This document shows, piece after piece, positions 39,381 to 51,845 of a stretch of 64,000 nucleotides of DNA. The position numbers and the translations under genes were made by a program. Under the pieces are notes generated by a model. It saw only the letters and a list, made by a program, of their open reading frames with translations, searched no databases and had not been told where the DNA came from. The stretch covers positions 98,292,384 through 98,356,383 of the forward strand of contig NC_034410.1 in NCBI RefSeq assembly GCF_002078875.1, given 5' to 3'. The first letter of the stretch is position 1, and each line of letters begins with the position of its first letter. Source of the DNA: Numida meleagris. Lineage: Eukaryota; Chordata; Aves; Galliformes; Numididae.

Positions 39381-40186
39381 TTTTTTTATCAGCTCTTGAT
39401 GAAACCTCATATAAGAGTACTGATGAGGTTAAAAGGCCCCTGCATGAAAGGTGAGCATGTCTTGTGGGTTGAATAATTACAGAGAAGAAAGTAAACCAGA
39501 ATGCAGCACCAGGCAAGGCATTGAGAGGCTGTCAGCTTTACAGGTTTTTCTCTTTTGCAAGTCTTTAAAAAGAATATCTCCTTGTATACTATGCTAATGG
39601 TACTGCAGCTAAGTAGCGCTGGAAACATTTTTTAGAGGAAAGGTTCTCCACCTTGACCCGTGGGTTAACCCTAGTGAAAAACTGCATGCAGTGTGTGATG
39701 CTAGCAGTTGACTCCTGGGTGCTTCTTCCCATCTGTCCCCTTTCTGTAAAACACATGAAGTACACTATAACTTCCAGATCATGATGTTACAGCCTATCTT
39801 ATCCTGGTTTCTGCTGTGGAAAGTATTCACCTCTTATATGCTGCTGCTCAAGAAAGTATACTAGTATATATTCTTTACATATATATTGTTTCTGTGGAGA
39901 GAGGGAGAAGAGTGAATTATGTTAGTGACTGCAAGTGTGAGAGCAAGAGGGAAGAGCAGAATGGCATTTTAATGTTTGACGTGTGCTACATTTGAGCTCT
40001 GGTATTAACGTTTTTGAACTACCGCCTGCTTCAATACTTACTGCACTGACTTTAGCATAAACTGTTTTTGTGACATTTTTCCAATTTGTTAACTGAAGTA
40101 AAAAAGCAGTATAATAAATTGCAGCCCAAGGGAAACTATTAAAAGTGTAGCTCTTAATAACAACACCTAATATAGAAACTGGGGGG

Positions 40187-40202
40187 AAAAAAAAAAAAAA
40201 AA
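40187..40202 (+). repeat. A16 homopolymer after G6
   Basis: Sixteen A residues directly follow six G residues. No target-site duplication or retrocopy body was found next to it. Confidence 0.85.
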
Positions 40203-42959
40203 GAAACTGTGCTGTCCTTTCCATCATAATGAGAAAATTATCATTTACATTCAACTTCCAAATTAGTATGGGATCTCAGAAAAACAAAACCAAACACACT
40301 AACAAACAAAAAACAACCAAAACCCACAAATGAAGAAAACCAGTCCAGTCTTACTGGGAGATAATAAACTCTTTTTCTCAAAAAGTGCACGGATTACATC
40401 TTCTGTTCCTACAGCCAGTCTGCTCTTCTCTTACATTTGGTTATCTCATCCTCAAAGTACACAAGGCCTGAAACAGGCAGGCTTCTGTTCTTGGCATTCC
40501 CAATGCAGAAATTAATCTGAGGTTTCCCAAATTGTTCAAATACACAAAATCTTTCAGGGATTAAGACCCAGATTTACTTACTTTTTTTCCTCAGTACATT
40601 ACTGAAGTAAAAAGTGAGGAAAAAAAACACAAAAACAAACACCTCCAGAAAAGGCCATATGGAAATACTATAACTAATAGAAACGTTTTACTGGTGTTTT
40701 CCTGTAAAGCTAAAACATTCAAAGGGAAATAACTGTACATTTCTACATTTGATGAGGATAATATATCAAATGCCAAATCTAAGAACGATCTCATACTTAG
40801 CATCAGACTCAAGTGTAATTCTTCTTACTGTGGTAGAATATGCAGTGCTTTGCTTTTCTGAGTACCTTACTGATATTTGAAAATGTCAGGTGGATCCCAG
40901 TTTTTGAAGTAAAGAGATTCTCAGCTACAGTACTGTTAGTCAGCAAAGCTCATTGTTAGGCAAAATCATCCAAAATGATACTGACATTGAGGTTAAGTTT
41001 TGTTTACAGTGGAAACATCAAAGAAAGTAGGTAAAAGTCCCATACCTGAAAGCATGCTATTAGCTCTTTGAGAAAGAAGAAGGTTTTGGTTTGAGCTGAT
41101 GGACATCTTGATGCACATTTTCCCCCTTTTCTTTGTGAGACATTTTGTGAGAAGAAGTGTACGTGTAAGAAGATGAACAATAGGTTCAGAAGGAAATACA
41201 AGAATACAATGCCAATAAAAAAGCTGATGTTTAATTCCTCTTCAGGACAATATATATGTGTAAATTCCAGGGTTCACTATGTCACATTTTTACCTTGTTG
41301 CAACCAGTAAACAACTTGATCAAAATATGCTTATCTATCTGAATTTACAGTAGATATTTTTGAAAGTGAACATTTGCAGTAAGACTCAGAAACTATGCAT
41401 ATTGTTTTTGTGCAGGTTTCTGTGGTTAGTATGCTTTTAGAAATTGGACTGTGACTACATGTATAACTTGGGTCTGGATGGACATTCACACTGCCAATAT
41501 TCAGTACAGATTCCTTTGGCTGTGCAAAATCACAATTAATCACAGTTGGTTTTGCTTTTTGTAATATGAAGGTGATCATTTTGATAAGAAAACCAGCGAA
41601 AAGAGCAATAGAAAAAGCATGCACATATGTGAATGCTTGTATTAATGCAGATACTGAGTTTAAATTAAGTAAAGTAGTTATTGTCCCTAAAGTTGAGCAT
41701 CATCATACATGGTCTGAGTTAGCCTGCTCAATTAAGTATGAACTCTGTTCAGATCAGTTGCCCTGAAATGAGAAAACAGTTTTTAACATTTGTTAAGTGC
41801 TCAAGAAAACTTCTCAAAATTTCTCTCCACCAGGATTTTAGAAAAGGCAGATACCAAGTATTTTAATCATGGGTAATGCTATTTCACATAGAATCACTTT
41901 CCCTCCAAGATTTTCAACACAATATACAAGTTTGTTCATTGTAATGATTAAAAAAATACAGTTACTACAGTTAGGTGGCACTGTTTCCTTTTTCTTAATA
42001 AAGCTTTTAAGTCTTTGCAGTCACGCTTCTTCAGAGGAACCAAAAAAAGCAAAGCCTTTTCTGATTAAGGTTTTGCTCTGAAAAGGAACTGGACAAACAT
42101 CAGTCTGTCTCGTGGGTCTGTAATTACTCCCTTTCCTTCCCTTTGAAGCTGACATGTGTTTCCTACAGTCTTTGTCTATCACCTCTTATAATGTGCTGCA
42201 ATTACCATGGGTATTTTCAGGCTTGTAGAAATGCTTGAGGGTGAAATTTCCATCCTTTCTGGATGCCTGCACATACCACTCTGTTCTGCTTCTGCTTACC
42301 CTACCACACCATGAGATCCAAATATTCAGCTCATGTATATCATCCATGTCGAAGATTCTCCATAGTAAGAATGTTTAAAAAGACTAAGTCTACCGTAAAA
42401 TCATGGTAGTGTGGGGAAGATGTGTTTCCATTTTAGCTATGTGTTGATGTGATGGCATTCTCTTTTCTAATCTATCCTTCTACAACTAGTTATACACCCT
42501 TGCAAGCTGAATTGTCTTGAAGAGAAAGGAATTAAACATTTTTGGGGAGGGCAACCATACTACAATCACAATCAATTAAAAATCATGTGGATCACTCCTG
42601 AATGAATTTTGACCTCCGTTGTTTTTTTGTTTGTTTGTTTTCTGAAATGGTGAGTCTAGGTGTGGTTGGAACTAGATTGTCTACTATGTTGTGAAGATAA
42701 ATTGGACTCCTTTTGAAATCAGCCTTAAGTACCTCTGTGGATACAAAAAATCACAAAGAAATGTTAATGAAAGCATCAGAACCCCTGCTATTTGACATAT
42801 GCTATAGCTACTATATGTGTAACTGACCCACCTTACTTCACCTATACTTCAGAATTCCCACTGTAGTCACTATTGTTTCAGGTGACTTCATAAAACGTTT
42901 AATCACAACAAAATCAGTTTTAAAGACAACCTCTAGAAGTCTCTAATGAGCTGTACCCC

Positions 42960-42963
42960 AAAA

Positions 42964-42998
<35 letters not shown>

Positions 42999-43000
42999 AT
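42960..43000 (+). repeat. AAAT tetranucleotide microsatellite, about 10 units
   Basis: Ten uninterrupted AAAT units. Its length and purity suggest it may be length-polymorphic between individuals. Confidence 0.95.
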
Positions 43001-43234
43001 GGAAGAAGGCATTACATTTCTGTCAAGAAAAAACTGTACTTGAAACAGCCAATGAAGTGGATGGAGATGTCAAGAGGTGTTTCTCATGAAGCACAGTGGT
43101 CTTATCATGCCATCTATAATACATGTTGACATGAGCAAGTGCTAAAATTCACACCTGTTGAGCTCTGCTTCATATTTTGTATATGCTGACCTCGAGCAAT
43201 GTCTTATGTCAACAAACGTAGTTAATGGTCAATA

Positions 43235-43239
43235 GTATC
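43235..43239 (+). repeat. Candidate target-site duplication, left (GTATC)
   Basis: GTATC precedes the element starting TGCAGTGG. The same five bases follow its end at 43,570-43,574. Confidence 0.7.
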
Positions 43240-43569
43240 TGCAGTGGAAATGCTAAGTCACAGCCTGACCCAGTGATTGAGCACCTGGTGGGAAGGCAGG
43301 GCCAACCCAGGGGAGCTCAGATACATGCAATGCTCCTGAGTGACTGGAAGGGATGGAGCCGGGATCCACCTCTTCCCAGGCCTCATTTCAGGGTTGGCAG
43401 GGGGAGGTGAGGGTGTTTTGCTGGAGATCGTTGCGTACCTGTGTCCTTCCAAAGTAAAGCAACTGTTTTCCTTTATTTGTGTGCCTGTTGTGTTTGAGTA
43501 AATCCTCATTTCCTGCAGCCTCGGACCTTGTTGCTCTGCTGTCATTGCTGTGCTTTACATCATGTTACA
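43240..43569. mobile_element. Short solo LTR, copy A
   Basis: A 330-bp element starting TG and ending ACA, flanked by matching GTATC pentamers. Its left half is nearly identical to the element at 58,798-59,142 (3 mismatches in about 150 bases); the right half is much more diverged. The size, TG...CA ends, 5-bp duplication and lack of coding sequence fit a solo LTR of an avian endogenous retrovirus. Both orientations begin TG, so I do not assign a strand. A shared open frame in the left half exists in both copies, but its changes are two replacement and one silent, giving no sign of protein selection. Confidence 0.7.
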
Positions 43570-43574
43570 GTATC
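43570..43574 (+). repeat. Candidate target-site duplication, right (GTATC)
   Basis: Exactly matches 43,235-43,239 on the other side of the LTR-like element. Confidence 0.7.
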
Positions 43575-44404
43575 CTTATTTTCTAGATGATTCCATGGAC
43601 TCTAAATAATCCTGAACTTTATGCATTTCTGAGAATTCCTGGAAATACACTGGTCTGAGCCTGTGGAAAACAAGAATGTATTGTAATTCTGGAACTGCTT
43701 TTTTGCAATTTTCAACATGGTTGTAGTATGGTTTACTATGGTAATCTGTCTCTCTGAATATTTGCTTAACTTTAGTAGTGCTTTCTCTCACACTGTACAA
43801 TTTTGCCATACAGTATTTCAATAAAACTGTGCTTCTGAGTCATAGTTTGTGCTTTTCTAAACAATCTGGAAAGCTGTCTTCTTGGATATGGTTAATTCTG
43901 CTGTATATTTCAGTGTTATTTTTAAAAAATATGAGATAAATAAACGATGAGACATGGCTTCACTGTAATATTTGAGTCTTTTTTTCACCCTTCTCTATCT
44001 AATCTTTTCCATTAAGCTTCCTCCTGTTCTTTAATTTCCAGTAGTCTATTGTATTAGCAAAGACATTATGAACTTGTGAAGTTATCTATTAGTAATATTC
44101 CACTTACTGAACATCATAACATTATGCACATTTAATTTAAGTAGAGGAATTTTTTTTGAGTGGAATTTGACCAAATCACAAGTGTTTAAAGCCATGGAAG
44201 AATTTTCTCTTAAATACTAGAAGTTTATGGTGAAAAAAGTGAAAAGCAAAATTAAAACAACTCACAAACATTTCACAGGTCTGCAGGGCGCTTTTTTTTC
44301 CTGAGAATGTCTGTTGAAAAACCTAGAACACTTCCATTAGAAAACCTAGAAGAATGTAGAGATTCAGAATAGAAGTCAGTATTCATCAGTAAAGGATAGG
44401 GGCT
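43575..44404. other. Unique spacer, no proven gene
   Basis: Contains an 81-codon minus-strand frame (43,576-43,821) without recognised domain or splice sites. On the plus strand an AATAAA lies near 43,822. Otherwise A+T-rich with nothing recognised. Confidence 0.5.
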
Positions 44405-45107
44405 GACATGTGGGAGAGAAGGTCTGCAGAGAAGGACCTGGGTGTGCAGGTAGATGATAGGTTGGCTAGGAGCCAGCAGTGTGCCCTTGCAGTCAAGAAG
44501 GCCACTGGTATCCTGGGGTGCATTAACAAGAGTGTGGACAGCAGGTCGAGGGAGGTAATCCTCCCCCTCTGCTCTGCCCTGGTAAGGCCACATATGGAGT
44601 ACTGTGACCATTTCTGGGCTCTTCAGTTCAAGAAGGATGGAATTTCTGGAGAGGATCCCTTGGAGGGCTGCAAAGATGACTGGGGTCCTGGAGCATCTCC
44701 CTTATGAAGAAGGACTGAGAGACCTGGAGAGACCTGGAGACCTGTTCTGCCTGGAGAAAAGACTGAGAGAGGATCTTACCAATGCATATAAATATCTCAT
44801 GGATGGGACTTGAGCGGATGGTATCATGCTCTTTTCAGTGATACCCAGTGGAAGAACAACACACAATCAGCACAAACTGGAACATAAGAAGTTCCACATG
44901 AACGTGAGAAAAAGCGTCCTTACTGTGAGGTTGACAGAGCACTGGAACAGGCTGCCCAAAGAGGTCATGGATTCACCTTCTCTAGAGATATTCAAAACCT
45001 GCCTGGACACATTCCTGTGTTATCTGTTGTAGGGAATCTGCCTTAGCAGAGTGTTGGACTGGCTGATCTCCAAATGTCCCTTCCAAGCCTTGTGATTCTA
45101 TGATATT
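44405..45107 (+). mobile_element. CR1 LINE, 3' part
   Basis: A 5'-truncated CR1 with the ORF2 C-terminal region in several frames: AEKDLGVQVDDRLARSQQCALAV, then a TGILGCINKSVDSRSREVIL segment, CSALVRPHMEYCDHFWALQ, EHLPYEEGLRDLE and LTEHWNRLPKEVMDSPSLEI. The 3' UTR ends TTGTGATTCTATGATATTG. Frameshifts break the reading frame at least three times. The wording (SRSREVILP) differs from the SREREVVVP type at 28.5 and 58 kb, indicating a different CR1 subfamily. Confidence 0.95.
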
Positions 45108-45984
45108 GTAACATTCCTTATTCAAAAGCAGTTCTTGTTCAGGGTTAGCTGACAGTGGTCCTAAAATTTGCTTAAGTAAATGAGCTCAGAGGGAGTCAAA
45201 GCAACTCCACAGCAGGATATTGATGGATTTCTTCAACTAGTTGGATAAGATTTATTGACCAGACTTACTTCCTCAACACACCTCTGTCTGTGCAACTAAA
45301 ACAATTAAAAGAAAACTCATTCTGTGAGTGAAATCTATTTGACATACTGTCCTGTCTGCAAGGTAATGAGTACAGAACTTATATGCCTTGGGAAGTTAAA
45401 AAAAGGGAAGTTCTCAGCTACAGTAATATGCCTTTGGCTCAGTAATGACTTAAAATTAAATAATAGAATATTTTTATTCAGAAAGGACATCATATTTTAT
45501 TTATGACTTATTTATATATAAAATGTTTATATTTACATATAAAAATTCAAAAATTCTTCTCTTAAAATAGTCAGCTAAGTACTCGGATTCTATTACAAAG
45601 TTTGAAATGGTTTTCCCATCTTTCTTCATAAAAAAAAACAACAAAAAAACAAAAAACAAAAAACAAACAAACAAAAAAAACCAACTAGTATCGGAACAGA
45701 ATATAATTTATATTAGTCAGTCTATTCAAGGCAGATGTCCTTCCCAACAATCTTGGTTACTAGAAGTGAAGAGCAATTGTAACACTAGTTAAAATATATT
45801 TATGTACTGTAAACACAGCTCAATTTTAATCTGTCCATGAATATTACAATAGTTGTAGTACTCCCAAGTTCTGTAAAATGCATAAAGCAAATTTTCAGGT
45901 CTACTTTTTTCCTTTTATTCATGGAGTTTCCTTGGTTCACTATACCTTAAAAAATTATTCCTCATGGTTGTATGAAGCATCAGA
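45108..45984. other. Unique spacer with A-rich tract
   Basis: A+T-rich DNA with no gene recognised. An A/C low-complexity tract lies at 45,630-45,680. Confidence 0.6.
45630..45680 (+). repeat. A-rich (CAAA)n-like tract
   Basis: About 50 bases of A runs separated by single C residues. Simple sequence. Confidence 0.85.
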
Positions 45985-46777
45985 CACAGATGAGCTGGAG
46001 TATGGAGAGGTGGGCTGACAAGAATCTCATGAATTTCAAGGAGAATTGCTAAGTCTTGCATCTAGGGAAGAAAAACCCCAAGCATCAGGACTTGTTGGAG
46101 GCACCTAGCTGTAAAGCAGCCTGTCAGAAAAGGACCTGGGGGCCCCAGAGGACACAAAGTTGAACATGAGCCAGCAGTGCGCCCTTACTGCTAAGAAAGC
46201 CAATGGTATTCTTGGCTGCATTAAGCAAAGTATCACCATAAGATCAAGAGAGGTGGTCCTTTTGTTCTACTCAACACTGGTGAGGGTGCACCTGGAGTGC
46301 AGTGTCCAGTTCTAAGCCACCCAGTACAAGGGAGATCTAGACATACTGGAGAGAGTCCAATAAAGGGCTACAAAGATGACCAAGGCACTAGAGTATCTCT
46401 TTAAAGAGAGAGATGAGAGGTTGAGAGAACTGGGGCTGTTCAGCCTGGAGAAGGAGGATCAGGAGGATCTCATCAATATGTATAAATATCTGAAGGGAGA
46501 ACACAAAGAGGATGGAGCCAGGCTTTTTTCAGTGGTGTTCAGCGGCAGGACAAGAGGCAATGGGCACAAACTGGATCATGGGAGATTCTCTCTGAACATC
46601 AGGCAGCACTTCTGTGCTGTGCAGGCAATGGAACACAGGCACAGGCTGCCCAGAGGCTGGGGGGGTCTCCTTCTTAGAGGTCTTGGCACCCTGCTCTGGG
46701 TGGTCCTGCTGGAGCAGGGGATGGGCCAGAGGGACCCATAGGTCATCCAACGCTGACCATTCCATGATTCCATGATT
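45985..46777 (+). mobile_element. CR1 LINE, 3' part (left arm of a tail-to-tail pair)
   Basis: Begins with the ERWADKNLMNFKENC-type segment of ORF2, followed by VLHLG-like coding. It continues with [73 protein letters not shown] and [18 protein letters not shown]. The 121-codon frame at 46,376-46,741 covers the last of these. It reads out of the ordinary C-terminus after HRHRLPR, where an indel shifts it. The tail is ATTCCATGATTCCATGATT. Non-functional. Confidence 0.95.
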
Positions 46778-46841
46778 TGGTAAAATGTGACAATTTGATA
46801 AGTAAATAAACATTAGATACATGGTGGATAGTTCTCAATAT

Positions 46842-47112
46842 ATAGAATCATAGAATTAGCAAGGTTGGAAAAGACCTACAAGATCATCCAGTCCAACCAT
46901 CCACCATCAGTATAACCCCACTAAACCATTTCTCTCAACACAGTGTCTAAACGTTTCTTGAACACCTCCAGGGACGGTGACTCCACCACCTCCCTGGGCA
47001 GCCCATTCCAGCACCTGACCACTCTTTCAGAAAAGCAGTATTTCCTAACGTTCAGCCTGAATCTCCCCTGGTGAATCTTGAGGCCATTCTCCCTAGTCCT
47101 GTCGCTAGTTAC
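46842..47112 (-). mobile_element. CR1 LINE, 3'-end fragment (minus strand, right arm of a tail-to-tail pair)
   Basis: Starts at its 3' end with ATAGAATCATAGAATTAGCAA, the reversed octamer tail. It runs through the reversed 3' UTR (TCATCCAGTCCAACCATC) and C-terminal coding (CCTCCCTGGGCAGCCCATTC, CTGAATCTCCCCTGG), ending near CCTAGTCCTGTCGCT. It is fairly well preserved. Only 64 bases separate its tail from the tail of the plus-strand copy to the left. Confidence 0.95.
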
Positions 47113-49215
47113 AATGTATTATGAGGTCCTTTGTAATTATTGTCCTGTTTAGTTCTTGTCTGATTCTGTTGCTGTGTGTTGAGATCTGTAGGCATATAAA
47201 TGGATGCCATTCATCAACATGACAGCTGAATTTTAAATTTGGTGTTACTTTTTCAACTGTTCGGCTGTTCACTTTAACATTAACATTGGAACAATCTTTA
47301 CGTTATGTACTTTCTGAGATCCTTAATTCCAGATTTATGTACCATAGATGGAGAGGAATATATATTCCTCAGTGGAGTGGATATTTTTGTTTTCTAGAGA
47401 TCTCTCTCAAGTAACATCTTAAGCACTTCTGAAATCATGGGACTGTTCATGATTAAGTTAAATCATCTACTGGGTCATCAAAGTGACATAGGAGTTACTC
47501 AGACGACTGCTTCTGTTCTATACCAACAGCCCTGCCTCGAGGCAGAGATTCAGAACTGTTTTTACAATCTGAATCCCTCTGCTTCCATATGTTTTCCTAG
47601 ACAATATGTGAAAAACATACTCACTCATTCTCTTTTACAAGTTAACAATACAGGTTTGTTGTTTTTCTTTAAATATGGGTTGTTGGAACCTCTGTCGCTA
47701 TGGCAGGGAGAGTAAGAAAAAGATGATTATGAAAACAAATGAAGACATGTATTGCTAACCCACTGTTTATCAAAATGACATAATTAACAATTTAACCGTA
47801 ACCCTCCATAGCATGCTTTTGTGCATTTGGTAAAATTTCTCCTAGCTCTTTACCTCCCTGGGAGCAGGATCTGGCCAGCAGTCCAAAGGCTTTGTATTTG
47901 CTGCTGGACATAAACTGTAAATTGATTGCTAACATGTGTTTCTTTTCTTTTTCTTTTTTTTTTTAATTTTCAGTAGAAGTGAAAGAGCGAACAATTATAC
48001 CAACTTCTTTTTAAAATTTGTTTCAAGTAGCACCTTTCCTTCATTTTCATTACACCAAACCTGCAGCAGATGTATAGCACAGTATTAACAGCAATTTTTA
48101 AACAGTATACTTTCCACAAAACAACGACTGTCAGACTTGCCATATGGGGGAGGCGAGGGGGGGGAAGAAGATAAAATTAAAATTTGTTACAACTAACTTC
48201 ATAATAAGATGTAACAGCAGTAAAACAAAACAGACTGACATTGGGCTGAAAAAGATAACTACAGAATTAGTTCTCAAAACAAACAATATTTTCATTGAAA
48301 AGTGCTGGATACCCTTAATTTTTTTTTGGAAGTAATCTTTGTTTAAACTAATAAGTTGATTCCTGAATGTAGAGTTCTCTATGAGAAGGATCATACCACG
48401 TTTTGAGTAAAAGTCTTCAATTAAAGACAGTGGTCACACTGCATAACCTTACAGACTTCTTTATGAAACATGCAAAATAACAAACTGTAATTAAATATAT
48501 GAATATATGACAATAATAAGAGCTTGATTAACTCTATTCTATAGGAAGCTGCATATTAATTTCCATAATCCTCAAAATTAGATGAGTTCCATCTGAGTTT
48601 TTACGTTTTCCCTTGCCAAATGAAGATGCTAATCGTGCTATTCAAATGTTTGATGAGAGAACTGGGAAGCATACTGCAGACAAAAAATCTATACTGTTAC
48701 CATTTTAGCAATACTCATGTGCCCAACTTAACCAATCATGAATGAAGCCCTTTTACTTAAATATTTGGGTAATGTCTAGAACATCTCAACAAATGAAGAC
48801 TTTTGAATTTCATTTGCAGAGGATTAAAAAGGAATGGATGCTTTCTAAAAAAATTACCATGGTATTTATCCTTCTTGAGAAAAAAATGTCTGCACAATAT
48901 AGTTGAGTATAATATTACTTGAATTTTAGAAGATATTTGTCTAAATCCTGCTTTACCAAAAACACATTTTGAGGTCTCTATTGAGTATTGATTAATTTTG
49001 GCACAAAAGATGAGTTCTACATCTGGATGTTGAATCATCCACCTGCCAGAAGTTATTTAATCAAGCCAACATATCTTATGGTTACAGCAATCAACAAAAA
49101 AGATGCCAGTTTCTTATACTATCACTTTGTTTTCACTCAATTCTTATAGCTAGGATACAAATCTTACATTCCATGTAGTTTGTTGCTAAGCCAGCATTTG
49201 GAGATGGGATGGTGA

Positions 49216-49236
49216 TTTTTTTTTTTTTTTTTTTTT
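49216..49236 (+). repeat. T21 homopolymer
   Basis: Twenty-one consecutive T residues. Viewed on the minus strand it is a possible poly-A end, but no retrocopy body or duplication was identified beside it. Confidence 0.9.
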
Positions 49237-50084
49237 GTCTGCTTAAAAATTGAGGCCACTAGCTGTAAAGAGCTACTACTACACTAAAGAACATTTCAGT
49301 TCTATTATTGAGGGAAATATCCCAGCCAATTTCATTCCCAGCAGGTGTCATGAGGTTAAGCATTTCAGGGCATTAAAGTGTTGTTTTATTTCTCCTGGAG
49401 TTACTAGTCCAGTATAGTGTTTTTAGGTAATGTCCAGTGAGAAACGTGTTATGATTCCTTAGTGTCACAACAAATAAACCAGCAAACCTTAGAGGAAAGA
49501 TATTGTGACAACAATATAGAATCTATGGCTTACTCTTAGTCAAGCTTCTTACCAAACACCTACAATTGATTTTAATCCTACTGCTTTAGTCTTCAAAACC
49601 TTTTACGATTCCAGTTTCATTTACACCTTTGTTTCCTGCAAAGAGAGATGGTGTCATGCATAAAGCATTATTTGAGGGGATGTAGCAATGATTGCAACCA
49701 CCTACAGTACAAACCAATTCTTTATCTGTTCTTCTGTTCCTCTTGGCTGATGTTTCAGCTTATTGATTTCAGATTATCAGCAAGTGTCAGCCATTTGAAA
49801 ATCACCATCTCTGAACAAGAGGAATGTCACATAAATGCTACAGAAATTACACCGGCTTTTACTGAATCTTAATCACTGAATTTCTGAACAGACTGATGAT
49901 GACAGCTATCATGCTGAAAAATGTCATAATTTATGACACATAGTATGTGTTCTCTGGAAGACTGCAAACCAATACTTCAGCTTTTACTAGATATTTGGGA
50001 TGCAGATTGCTATTTTACATAATTATGGCTGCCACAAAAGATTAAATTTGTACTAAAAATATGTACCACTATTTAAACACAAAG

Positions 50085-50480
50085 GTTTTTTTTTTTTCCA
50101 CTGCTTCTTCTCCTTCCTATCTCTATTCAATACATATCTAATTTCCTTTTTGTTGTTCTGCCTCCATTCTCTTTGCCATACATTCTTTGCATTGTTCCAT
50201 TTTCCTTTACACCCTTGTTATGTACCCCCATCTCTGCCATTCTAAGTCATCATTAATTTAGGTGAAGAATTCTTTTTTTCCTTTCTTCCTGGTACAGAAT
50301 CATTCTAAATTCCCCTTTTTTATCCCCTCATTTCATGATATTATTTGATTCTCTCTATTTCACATCTCTGCAGTTCAAAATTCTTCCCTTTTCCATAATT
50401 TCTGTTTTGATGTGCTTCCTCCAACCAATTATTTTGCTATTTCTGTCCACTGACTACATGTTCATCTGACTCCTTCACTG
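50085..50480 (+). other. Pyrimidine-biased strand-asymmetric block
   Basis: Nearly 400 bases in which the plus strand is strongly enriched in C and T (many CTTCC, TTCTC and TCCATT words). It is the opposite bias to 13,170-13,580. It is not a simple tandem repeat, and no element is recognised. Confidence 0.5.
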
Positions 50481-51845
50481 TTGAAATGTGTATTTTTTCA
50501 AAATACTGCATTTATTTTAATCAAGCCTCAAATAACTTAAAATGCCTTATCTGACGGTACACCTGTAAAGAGTCTTAAGCAAACCATAAGTACGTATCCA
50601 GTGTATTACTGGTCTGATCAGTGAAAAGCAACACTGCATTATGGATTTTGAGGAAGAAAAATGGAAGAAAGAATTGCTGTTACAGTTTAAGTAAATTGAG
50701 CAAAAGCAGAAAATCAAAGCTATATCATGAGGAGCTGCTCTGAATTTCTGTTTTTACCAGAGAGTAGCTAGACCTTAGATCCAGCCTTCACCTAAGCTTT
50801 CTTAGATGTGAATGTGTTTAATATGCATCCCTTAAGTCTCTATCTGATCAGCACCTCTCCTACTGCCTCATCTTCTCCTCTTTAGCTTAGTCATGGATTT
50901 AGGTTAATTTTTCTAGGCCTTTAGCTAATTTATTATTTAAATTGATCTGATTTTAATTTAACTGTCTTGCTAGGGTACTTACAGTTTTCTTATGATTTGT
51001 AAATAGCATAATTATTACCTAATTAAAGTTAATTTAAATGCAAACTATTGTCAATTTCAATAGGTCCGGCACCCTCAGGATTAAAGGAGTTAGTTACTCA
51101 CTTAATCATGTAACTCTCAAAGATACTTGTTTTAGAAAAATCTGTTTTTACATTAAGTATTGCATTTATTTGACAGATTACTTTGTTACTTGCCAACTTG
51201 TTATTAGTATGTCATACACTAGTTTTCAGAAATCAACTTCTTGTTAAGCCGTTGTTAAACAGGAAGAAAAAGAGGCTTGCCAAAATTATACAGGTTTCAT
51301 GTCTCATCTTGTTACTTTCCTACTGGATACTATAGCACAGAATGTACAGTGGCTTCTTTTTTTGTTATGTAGAATCTATAAGCAGAATCAAAATCAAGCA
51401 AAACTTTCATTCTTGCTGGCACTTGCAATCTGTTTTGACAGACTGCAATATGAACAGTCTGGTAACTGAGAGAGAGTTGCTACTAAGGTCTTATATCCTG
51501 TGTTGACTTCCTATTAGCAGTTTAAAAAAAAAATCTGTCAGTACAATTCCAGTTTTAAGACTTTAATATTAAAAATCTTGACTATGAATGTTTAATGTTG
51601 CTTAATTAATTTAAATTGTACGAACTATTATTTCACTGAGGCATTCAGTGAGAACAGAGATACCAAGGGCCTCGTAAGTAGTAATTAAGACTGTGAAACA
51701 AGAGTTGTGATGAAGCAGATAGCGTGCTGGTGCTTTCTTCTCCATGTTCAGTGCAGTTCTAGAGCATCATCAGGAAATGCTTTTGAAGCAACAGACCTGC
51801 TTCATACAAAGAGTGACATTTTGCTTTAACTAAAAGCCTTTTGAC

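Larger units (their letters stand above)
39381..43234. other. Unique A+T-rich DNA with simple repeats
   Basis: No gene recognised. Contains the A16 run at 40,187-40,202, an A/C-rich tract at 40,280-40,329 and the AAAT repeat at 42,960-43,000. Confidence 0.55.
47113..51845. other. Unique A+T-rich DNA, no gene seen
   Basis: Holds the T21 run at 49,216-49,236 and a pyrimidine-biased block at about 50,085-50,480. No exon, RNA gene or mobile element was recognised. Confidence 0.55.

Noticed and set aside
39640..39672. Possible hAT/Charlie-like terminal repeat (GGTTCTCCACCTTGACCCGT)
   Set aside because: Resembles the usual Charlie start only loosely, and I found no matching opposite end or 8-bp duplication.
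43576..43821. 81-codon minus-strand frame next to the LTR
   Set aside because: No domain recognised and no splice sites; length is ordinary for chance frames in this window.
48146..48164. G-rich run as a second quadruplex
   Set aside because: G5, then AGGCGA, then G8 gives at most three separated runs of three, so it does not meet the four-run rule.
48628..48642. Partial match to the miR-155 mature sequence (ATGCTAATCGTG)
   Set aside because: Only about 12 bases agree and I saw no hairpin partner; a chance match.
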